DNA of 7,559 bases from an uncultured Bacteroidota bacterium. GTDB lineage: Bacteria > Bacteroidota > Bacteroidia > UKL13-3. The stretch spans positions 1-7,559 of the forward strand of contig CAIUEQ010000314.1 in the NCBI GenBank assembly GCA_903898215.1. Reading direction: 5' to 3'. Below, in pieces: positions 1 through 6,436 of this stretch. Position numbers and translations under genes: made by a program. Positions within the stretch are counted from its first letter, which is position 1. Every line of letters begins with the position of its first letter. Below the pieces are notes generated by a model. That model searched no databases. It had not been told where the DNA came from and saw only the letters and a program-made list of their open reading frames with translations.

Positions 1-1
1 A

Positions 2-178
2 TTAAAAGAAGAGCCTTCATTTAGAAAAGAAGGAGAGAAAGTGATTGAACCATCAGAGATAAATGACGATATCATTGTTCAGAAAAAATTTAATCCTTCA
101 TGGGTCATCTTAACAAAAGATGGTAAGAAAATAAAATTGTCCATCGAAAAATATTCTATTATCAAACAAAAAAATTAA
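2..178 (+). CDS. 3' end of an unrecognised gene (58 codons visible)
   Basis: An open frame runs from the left edge to a TAA at 176-178 and gives 58 residues, so the start lies outside the window. The visible tail is charged and lysine/glutamate-rich, with the stretches PSEINDDIIVQKKF and PSWVILTKDGKKIKLSIEKY near the end. It has no sorting domain, membrane segment or motif that I recognise, and I assign no function. The stop is nine bases before the ATG at 188, so it is probably co-transcribed with the large exoprotein gene that follows. Codon use is AT-rich like its neighbours. That this is a genuine reading frame is inferred from its full-length openness, the tight junction with the next gene and its plausible protein composition. 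Confidence 0.7.
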   Translation, partial: LKEEPSFRKEGEKVIEPSEINDDIIVQKKFNPSWVILTKDGKKIKLSIEKYSIIKQKN

Positions 179-187
179 GCATATCAC

Positions 188-3100
188 ATGAATCAAAAAA
201 CTACTTTAAGCATTTTAGCTTCTGCAGTTATAGGAATAGCATTAGCATTTTATTTTGAAAAGCCGTTAAATCAAAGAGAAAAATTCGGAAGATATTTATC
301 AGAACATCCTTTCAATAATCGGGAAAGAATCGAAATTGAAAACGATGAAGAAAATGAAGGTGACCGTCCGGACTTGGCTTCAGAGCAAGATTTTTTGCGC
401 ACCATGAATCCTGTTTTAGGAAGACCAACACCGGAAGTTTTGGCTTCAACCATTCAACAAATAAGAGCTACACCATCACATACAACCATGGGAACTCCCG
501 GAAGTGTTACTGCTCCTTGGGTTGAACGTGGACCAAATAATGTTGGTGGCAGAACAAGAGCAATAGTTTTTGACCCAAGTGATGCTACACATAGAAAAGT
601 TTGGGCTGGTGGTGTAACTGGTGGACTTTGGTATAATAATGATATTACAAGTGCTACTTCATCTTGGATTTCGGTAAATGATTTCTGGGCAAATATTGCA
701 GTTACAAGTATTGCTTTTGATCCGAATGATTCACTTACAGCATACGTTGGAACAGGTGAAGGATGGGGACAAAGCGTATCAGGTGCAAGAGGTGCAGGAA
801 TTTGGAAAACTACAAATGGTGGAATATCATGGACACAAATAACTTCAACAACCGGATTTTTTTGGGTTGATGATTTAGTGGTAAGAAATGAAAGCGGAAC
901 TAGTGTTATTTATGCAGCAGTTGATGGTGGATATTATGGAGGAAGTTCAAGTGGATTAACAACAGCCGGACTTCAGCGTTCGATAAATGGTGGAAATTCG
1001 TGGGCACAAGTGCTTCCAAATATTCCAAGTCAGACGATAAATTATGTTGCTGCTGATATTGAAATTAGTGCCAATAACAGAATTTGGGTTGGAACCAGAA
1101 AAAACCCATACACTTCTAGCGACAGAGGCGGTGGAAGAATTCTTTATTCTGATAATGGAACAACTTGGACAACTTCAAATACAACATCCGTAACTAATGG
1201 ATATGGACGAGTTGAATTAGCATGTGCACCTTCCAATTCAAATTATGTTTATGCAATTATTGAGGACAACCGTGCCGTAAAAGTGATGAAAAAAACTACG
1301 GATGCCGGAGCAACTTGGACTACTATTTCATTACCTGTTGATGCTGATAATGGAATTCCTTCTACAGATTTTTCACGTGGGCAAGCGTGGTATGATTTAA
1401 CTATGACTGTTGACCCAAATAGCCCTACAACTCTTATCACCGGAGCCATCGATTTATTTTATTCAACTGATGCAGGATCAACTTGGGATCAAATCACAAA
1501 ATGGTCAAACAATAATAATTTATCAGGTTTAACTTGTTCAATGGTTCATTCAGATCAACATGCAATAGTATACAGACCGGGTTCATCATCATCAGTAGTT
1601 TTTGGAAATGATGGTGGCATTCATTTTACATCTTCCATCTCAACTGCTGCAACAAATAATGTTATCTCATCAAGAAACAAAAACTACAATGTCACACAAT
1701 TTTACGCTTGTGCAATGCATCCAACAGCAAGTTCAAATGTGTTTCTTGCAGGAGCACAGGATAACGGCACACAACGTTTTACTTTAGCAGGAGTAAATGC
1801 TACAACTCAGATTGATGGCGGTGATGGCGCATTTTGTTTTATCGACCAAACAAGTCCAAGTTACCAAATTGCTTCGTACGTTTATAATACATATGATTTG
1901 TCAACCAATGGTGGAGTATCTCTTTCAACTTCGCTTATTGATGATCAAACAACTGGAAAATTTATTAATCCGGCAGATTATGACGACAACCAACATGTTT
2001 TATTTTCATGTAATGACGCAAGTTCAATTTGGAGAATAAAAAGTATTACTACTTCTCCTGCCGCTGCCGAAAGTATTACCATCACAGGCTTAACAACTGA
2101 GGCAAGTCATATCAGAGTATCGCCTTATACCACAACTTCAAGTACTGTTTTTATTGGAACAGATGCAGGAAAAGTTTTTAAAGTAACAAACGCAAACAGC
2201 ACTCCAACAACTACAGATATTTCGAGTTCATCTTTTCCAACAGGTTCTGTTTCATGTATCGAAATTGGGGCAAGCGAAAATGAATTACTCGTTACATTTT
2301 TTAACTATGGGGTAGTTTCAGTTTGGTATACTTCAAATGGTGGAACAACATGGATTAGTAAAGAAGGAAACTTACCCGACATGCCTGTAAGATGGGCGTT
2401 GTTCAATCCACTTAATCGCAATGAAGTGATTCTTGCAACCGAACTTGGAATCTGGAATACTTCAACATTAAATACAACAACTCCTACTTGGACAACCTCC
2501 AATAATGGAATGGCAAACGTGCGTGTTGATATGCTCCAAATTCGTAGTTCTGATAATATGGTGATTGCTGCAACACATGGAAGAGGATTGTTTTCATGTA
2601 ATGGCTTTTCATCAGTTCCTACAATTACTGCAGCTTTTACAACAAGCAAAACATTACCCTGTTTAAGTGATATTATTACCTTAACCGATACAAGCAGTAA
2701 CTCTCCAACATCGTGGACATGGACCATCACTCCTTCTACTTTTATTTACATTAATGGAACAACTGCAAATTCACAAAATCCAAGAGTGCAGTTTACAGCA
2801 TCCGGAAATTATTCAGTTTCACTTTTAGTTTCAAATTCATCAGGTACAAGCAGCATCACTAAAAACAATTATATTTTTGCTGGAGGATTGTTATTACCCT
2901 ATGCAGAAAATTGGGAAAACCCTTCAACATATAAAAATTGGTCTCTCATAAATCATGATACAGTATACAGATGGAACATTTATAATGTAAGCGGAAATGG
3001 CACAAGTACAAAGGCTGTTGGCATTGATAATTTTAATTATACGAATGCTTCTATGTATAGAGACGGATTAGTTTCACCTCCTATTAATCTGAATGGATAT

Positions 3101-4747
3101 TCATCTGTAAGTTTATCATTTAAACATGCCTACCGAAGATATGATGCAACGTATCAGGATTCAATGGCAGTTTATGTTTCAACCAATTGTGGTACATCAT
3201 GGATAAGGGTGGCTTCATTACGTGAAACTCAATTATCTTCACCTTATATTTTTATTACCAATTCCAATTTATCTACCGCATTTACACCTAATACATCAGC
3301 TGATTGGTGCGGAACTACCGGTTACGCTTCTTGTAGAACAATTAATCTTACACCTTATGTAGGTGGAACCATTAAAGTGAAATTTGAAAATATTAGTAAT
3401 TGGGGCAACAACTTATATATTGATGATATTAATGTTACGGGAGTATCGAATATGCCGGCTCCGGTTGCTGATTTCTCGGCAGCGAACACAACAGTTTGCT
3501 CAGGAATTTCGGATGCATTTACAGACCTTACTACTAACAATCCAAATACTTGGAACTGGGTATTCAGCCCTTCAACAGTTTCCTTCGTAAATGGAACAAG
3601 TGCCTCTTCACAAAATCCTGTTGTTACTTTTCAAAATGGAGGAAATTATACTGTTGCGCTAACTGCTTCAAATACATTAAGTGGAAACACAAAAACAAAA
3701 ACAAATTATATTACAGTTACACAATCAGTAACTCCAACAATTTTAATAAACTGCAGCAACTCTCCGGTATGCTTCGGACAAAACACCATTTTTACTTCTA
3801 CTGTTACTAATGGAGGAACTACACCTTATTATCAATGGAAAATAAATGGTGTAAATGTTGGCACAAGCAGTTCAGGATTTTCTACTAATGCATTAATTAA
3901 TAATGATATTGTTACCTGCGACTTGAGTGGAAATGCAAATTGTACAAGTCAGCCAACTGTTACATCAAATAGTATTACCATGATTGTTACGCCAACCGTA
4001 ACTCCATCAATTTCTATTAATGCTGCAGCTACAACTTTGTGTGCCGGACAAAATGCTTTATTCTCGTCAACAATTACAAATGGAGGAACAACACCAACTT
4101 ACCAATGGAAAATAAATGGCACTATTGCAGGAACAAACAGTTCAACTTTTTCAAGTACAACATTAAACAATAATGATATTGTATCGTGTACACTTACAAG
4201 TTCAGCACCTTGTGCCATCCCATTAAATTCTAATTCAAATACTATTGGAATGACCATTAATGCCTCACCTGCTGTGCCTACAATTTCACAAAATGCCAAT
4301 ACGTTAACGTGTAATATTTCGGGATTAAATTATCAATGGTACTTAAACAATTCACAAATTACAGGAGCATTAAATCAATCTTATACTATTTTACAAAGTG
4401 GAATTTACAAAGTGGTTGTAAAAAATTCATCTAATTGTACAAATACTTCTTTGGATTTTAATGCCTTTAAAACAGGATTGAATGAGATGAATGGAATGAG
4501 TAATTTCCTTTTGTATCCTAACCCAATAAAAGATATTGTTTCCTTACAATTCTATCTTACCAAATCAAAAAACATTACATTTTATGTGGTTGATTTGTTG
4601 GGAAGAAAAGTATTTGAAGAAGTGAAAGAATGTCAAAGTGGAGCTAACCAACAACAGCTAAATTTATGGTTTTTGCCTAAAGGAAATTATCTGTTACAAA
4701 TGAAAGACGGCACTTCAAACTTCCAAAGATCAATTAGTATGGAGTAG
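188..4747 (+). CDS. Large secreted Asp-box beta-propeller protein with PKD and Ig-like domains and a T9SS type A sorting domain
   Basis: This 1519-residue modular exoprotein is probably exported by Sec and then across the outer membrane by T9SS. Residues 1-20 look like a signal peptide (K4, hydrophobic 7-23, possible cleavage after ALA at 18-20). A linker with DRPDLASEQDFL precedes a propeller of about residues 110-805, opening with GPNNVGGRTRAI at 115. Six Asp-box-like turns (S/T-x-D/N-x-G-x-x-W type) are visible, with their Trp at 215, 272, 327, 377, 433 and 722. This matches the VPS10/sortilin-like or BNR propeller class common in Bacteroidota exoproteins. Then come PKD1 (815-898), a MAM/jelly-roll-like domain (901-1085) ending in YIDDINVTG, PKD2 (1091-1178), two Ig-like repeats (1181-1270, 1271-1358), a degenerate third (1359-1428) and the sorting domain (1430-1519, LYPNP at 1442-1446). 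Sialidase catalytic residues cannot be established, so binding or adhesion is as likely as hydrolysis. The start is the ATG giving the signal peptide; no Shine-Dalgarno sequence is seen. It lies nine bases after the preceding gene. Confidence 0.93.
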   Translation: MNQKTTLSILASAVIGIALAFYFEKPLNQREKFGRYLSEHPFNNRERIEIENDEENEGDRPDLASEQDFLRTMNPVLGRPTPEVLASTIQQIRATPSHTTMGTPGSVTAPWVERGPNNVGGRTRAIVFDPSDATHRKVWAGGVTGGLWYNNDITSATSSWISVNDFWANIAVTSIAFDPNDSLTAYVGTGEGWGQSVSGARGAGIWKTTNGGISWTQITSTTGFFWVDDLVVRNESGTSVIYAAVDGGYYGGSSSGLTTAGLQRSINGGNSWAQVLPNIPSQTINYVAADIEISANNRIWVGTRKNPYTSSDRGGGRILYSDNGTTWTTSNTTSVTNGYGRVELACAPSNSNYVYAIIEDNRAVKVMKKTTDAGATWTTISLPVDADNGIPSTDFSRGQAWYDLTMTVDPNSPTTLITGAIDLFYSTDAGSTWDQITKWSNNNNLSGLTCSMVHSDQHAIVYRPGSSSSVVFGNDGGIHFTSSISTAATNNVISSRNKNYNVTQFYACAMHPTASSNVFLAGAQDNGTQRFTLAGVNATTQIDGGDGAFCFIDQTSPSYQIASYVYNTYDLSTNGGVSLSTSLIDDQTTGKFINPADYDDNQHVLFSCNDASSIWRIKSITTSPAAAESITITGLTTEASHIRVSPYTTTSSTVFIGTDAGKVFKVTNANSTPTTTDISSSSFPTGSVSCIEIGASENELLVTFFNYGVVSVWYTSNGGTTWISKEGNLPDMPVRWALFNPLNRNEVILATELGIWNTSTLNTTTPTWTTSNNGMANVRVDMLQIRSSDNMVIAATHGRGLFSCNGFSSVPTITAAFTTSKTLPCLSDIITLTDTSSNSPTSWTWTITPSTFIYINGTTANSQNPRVQFTASGNYSVSLLVSNSSGTSSITKNNYIFAGGLLLPYAENWENPSTYKNWSLINHDTVYRWNIYNVSGNGTSTKAVGIDNFNYTNASMYRDGLVSPPINLNGYSSVSLSFKHAYRRYDATYQDSMAVYVSTNCGTSWIRVASLRETQLSSPYIFITNSNLSTAFTPNTSADWCGTTGYASCRTINLTPYVGGTIKVKFENISNWGNNLYIDDINVTGVSNMPAPVADFSAANTTVCSGISDAFTDLTTNNPNTWNWVFSPSTVSFVNGTSASSQNPVVTFQNGGNYTVALTASNTLSGNTKTKTNYITVTQSVTPTILINCSNSPVCFGQNTIFTSTVTNGGTTPYYQWKINGVNVGTSSSGFSTNALINNDIVTCDLSGNANCTSQPTVTSNSITMIVTPTVTPSISINAAATTLCAGQNALFSSTITNGGTTPTYQWKINGTIAGTNSSTFSSTTLNNNDIVSCTLTSSAPCAIPLNSNSNTIGMTINASPAVPTISQNANTLTCNISGLNYQWYLNNSQITGALNQSYTILQSGIYKVVVKNSSNCTNTSLDFNAFKTGLNEMNGMSNFLLYPNPIKDIVSLQFYLTKSKNITFYVVDLLGRKVFEEVKECQSGANQQQLNLWFLPKGNYLLQMKDGTSNFQRSISME
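3728..4267 (+). repeat. Tandem 270-bp (90-codon) direct repeat encoding two Ig-like domains
   Basis: Two adjacent in-frame units (3728-3997 and 3998-4267) encode residues 1181-1270 and 1271-1360 of the large exoprotein. Both begin with V-T-P and share a Cys followed by a Gly-Gln pair (CFGQN / CAGQN), TNGGTTP, YQWKING, and a closing NNDIV-(T/S)-C before the next linker. The matching segments lie exactly 270 bases apart: TGGAGGAAC occurs at 3811 and 4081, and a 17-base identical run covers the QWKING codons in both. The conserved Cys near the start and the Cys after DIV fit an Ig-fold disulfide pair. A shorter, more diverged third unit with NYQWYLNNSQITG follows. Confidence 0.85.
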
Positions 4748-4768
4748 GTTTTATTTCTAAATTATTTT

Positions 4769-4888
4769 TTATAGAAAATTTATTCTGTAGTTTTCTTCTT
4801 CAATTTTTTGTTCGAGCATTTTACTAAAAGATACTTTACCACATGCTGTTTTATAGGTAAATGAACCGCGAATATTTTTGCAAAACAT
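4769..4888 (-). CDS. Possible small protein of 39 residues, unrecognised
   Basis: On the minus strand an ATG at 4886-4888 opens a 39-codon frame ending in TAA at 4769-4771. The product begins MFCKNIRG, continues with SFTYKTACGKVSFSKMLEQK and ends EENYRINFL. Its composition is protein-like: a basic first half with Cys at 3 and 16, and a Glu/Lys-rich end that could form a short helix. It occupies most of the 184-base gap, convergent with the exoprotein gene (22 bases between the two stops) and divergent from the beta-helix gene. An in-frame TAA five codons upstream of the ATG excludes a longer version. No family is recognised and no clear promoter is visible for it. At this AT content a 39-codon frame can arise by chance, so this is a candidate only. 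It could also be the remnant of a longer gene. Confidence 0.35.
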   Translation of the reverse strand: MFCKNIRGSFTYKTACGKVSFSKMLEQKIEEENYRINFL

Positions 4889-4904
4889 ATTCAACAATAA
4901 AATT

Positions 4905-4912
4905 TACATTTG
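4905..4912 (+). promoter_or_regulatory. Candidate Bacteroidota -7 promoter element for the beta-helix gene
   Basis: TACATTTG matches the Bacteroidota primary-sigma -7 consensus TAnnTTTG exactly. A possible upstream element (TTTG within TTTTTG) ends at 4880, which leaves 24 bases between the boxes, slightly longer than usual. Transcription would start only about 10-15 bases before the ATG at 4932, giving a very short leader. The motif is simple and AT-rich, so a chance match in such DNA is possible. Its position directly before a gene that follows a 184-base gap supports it. Confidence 0.45.
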
Positions 4913-4919
4913 AGTAGCA

Positions 4920-4935
4920 ATTAGAAATAATATGA
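4920..4935 (+). promoter_or_regulatory. Start-codon context ATTAGAAATAATATGA, copy 1
   Basis: The bases leading into the ATG at 4932 read ATTAGAAATAATATGA. The same string with one extra T occurs at the start of the next gene (6420-6436). There is no GGAGG-like Shine-Dalgarno sequence; the A-rich leader just before the ATG is the type of context that supports initiation in Bacteroidota. The role as a translation start context is inferred. Confidence 0.4.
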
Positions 4936-6407
4936 ATCTTAATACAACCACAATAAGTGCCATTCATGCATCAGGTTTATCAGTTGATTCGGATATTTAT
5001 TTTACAACGGATACTGCAGAGAAAAAATTTTGGCGAATTGATAACTACGACATTTCAAGTTTAGATGACGGAGAAAAAGTGCTAATAAATGGAGTTGGGC
5101 AACGTTTCAAGCCTTATGTTCAGGATTATGTAAACGCTAAATGGTTTGGTGCAAAAGGTGATGGTGTTACTGATGATAAAGTTGCAATTCAAGCTGCAGT
5201 TGATTTTGCGATTTTGTATCATATGGGAGAAATACTTTTTCCGGCAGGTACTTATATGGTAAGTGATACAATCAAAATTACAATTCCTAGTTTTGTAACT
5301 AAAGGGGCAATAAAAATTAAAGGAGTAGGTAAAAAATCAACAATATTTCAGGGCATTACTTCAAAAACTAATTTTGCTAGTAAATATACTTTTTTTGGTG
5401 AAACAGAGCCTTCGGGTTTTCATGTTCCAAGCCTATTAGGTTTTAATCTATGGCCAATTTTTCATGTAAAAGCTGACCCTGATTTAAATTCATATGTATC
5501 TTTCGAGCATTTGAGTGTTAGAGGTAATAATATATTTGTAAAAAAAGGTTGGTATACATTTAATGAAGAGGGTGAACCCAAAGTAAATTACTATTGGTTA
5601 GACAACGACTTTAATTGTGAGCTTACGGGAATAAAACTAGAGCTTACCGCTATTTTTTATCTCGAAGATGTTGAAATTATTAATTGCCATATTTGTGTGC
5701 ATTGCGCTGGTGCCCTAGTTTTTAATATGAATAACTTTGTAATAGGTGGATCCTATGGAGCCAACAGTTCTTATATTGGTATTTTTACCGAAGTTAACAC
5801 CTTTACAATAACTGATTCTTTGGGGGAAACAAATGAAATCCATGTATACTGCAATACCATTACTTTAACCAATGGGCGCATAACCTATTGTGCCCATAAA
5901 GGGATTGATTTTGGACAAGGTAGTTTACTTACCATACGCTCTGTTGATTTTGAGCAAAATGGTTCACTTATTAATAACGAGCAAGGCAACCCAATAGGCG
6001 ATATATATACAGGAGCGGTATTTATTCGCAATGATGTAAACCAAGAACAGACTGTAGCACTAATTAACATCTACGATTGTTGGTTTGAAGCTAATAAAGG
6101 CTACACTTTTTATACCGTACCAGAACAAAATACAATACTTAATTTTTATGGTTCTCATTTTAATGCCGGAGGAGGGTATACACAGTATCAGGCTTTGGGT
6201 GTGAATTTGGATTTAGGTGTCAATGTAGGTTTTGTAAGGAAAATAAATATCAATGGTTGTTTTAACAATGTATCGCTTACTCCTTTTACAACTAATGCAA
6301 ATGAAACGATAATATTAGGTTCATCCATTGCTAATTTGTCAGGACCGCCATATGCGCCATTAACAGCGGTTCAAAGTGAAGCCACAAAATTTATATTCAT
6401 GAGTTAA
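4932..6407 (+). CDS. Right-handed beta-helix protein of the pectate lyase/tailspike superfamily, no signal peptide
   Basis: The 491-residue product has the hallmark KWFGAKGDGVTDD at residues 70-82, followed by a helix with AIQAAVDFA and then FPAGTYMVSDTIKI. This is the entry motif of the pectate_lyase_3 / GH28-related family, also found in phage tailspikes. Residues 1-65 form a small lead-in domain (SGLSVDSDIYFTTD...WRID...VLING) of the kind that often precedes the helix in tailspike-like proteins. Residues from about 85 to 470 are short beta-strand coils rich in Asn and Gly, including GVGKKSTIFQG at 131. I see no clear GH28 catalytic set, so the substrate is unknown. The N-terminus is not a signal peptide and the C-terminus has no T9SS domain. 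An in-frame TGA at 4911-4913 limits any extension to six codons, which fixes the start. An unusual cluster of Cys and His lies at 252-258. It is probably co-transcribed with the gene 25 bases downstream. Confidence 0.85.
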   Translation: MNLNTTTISAIHASGLSVDSDIYFTTDTAEKKFWRIDNYDISSLDDGEKVLINGVGQRFKPYVQDYVNAKWFGAKGDGVTDDKVAIQAAVDFAILYHMGEILFPAGTYMVSDTIKITIPSFVTKGAIKIKGVGKKSTIFQGITSKTNFASKYTFFGETEPSGFHVPSLLGFNLWPIFHVKADPDLNSYVSFEHLSVRGNNIFVKKGWYTFNEEGEPKVNYYWLDNDFNCELTGIKLELTAIFYLEDVEIINCHICVHCAGALVFNMNNFVIGGSYGANSSYIGIFTEVNTFTITDSLGETNEIHVYCNTITLTNGRITYCAHKGIDFGQGSLLTIRSVDFEQNGSLINNEQGNPIGDIYTGAVFIRNDVNQEQTVALINIYDCWFEANKGYTFYTVPEQNTILNFYGSHFNAGGGYTQYQALGVNLDLGVNVGFVRKININGCFNNVSLTPFTTNANETIILGSSIANLSGPPYAPLTAVQSEATKFIFMS

Positions 6408-6419
6408 ATATTTTTTACT

Positions 6420-6436
6420 ATTAGAAATTAATATGA
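6420..6436 (+). promoter_or_regulatory. Start-codon context ATTAGAAATTAATATGA, copy 2
   Basis: This copy differs from that at 4920-4935 by a single inserted T and occupies the same position relative to the ATG. It favours the ATG at 6433 over the in-frame ATG at 6442 as the start of the downstream gene. No TAnnTTTG element is seen in the 25-base gap, which fits co-transcription with the beta-helix gene. Confidence 0.4.

Noticed and set aside
2305..2730. A 141-codon open frame on the minus strand
   Set aside because: It lies entirely inside the exoprotein gene, whose own frame shows continuous recognisable domains there (the Asp-box with Trp722, then the start of PKD1). The minus-strand product has no recognisable motif.
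3550..3810. An 86-codon alternative + frame inside the exoprotein gene
   Set aside because: It overlaps PKD2 and the first Ig-like unit in another frame. Its Cys/Tyr/Lys-rich composition is what an off-frame reading of Asn/Thr-rich AT-rich sequence gives.
4754..4777. Inverted repeat TTTCTA / TAGAAA after the exoprotein stop, a possible terminator
   Set aside because: The stem is only six A/T-rich pairs with a 12-base loop and no proper T-tract directly after it; this is expected by chance in such AT-rich DNA.
5885..6070. A 61-codon minus-strand frame inside the beta-helix gene
   Set aside because: It is fully contained in a gene with a convincing fold signature on the + strand, with no separate start context and no recognisable product.
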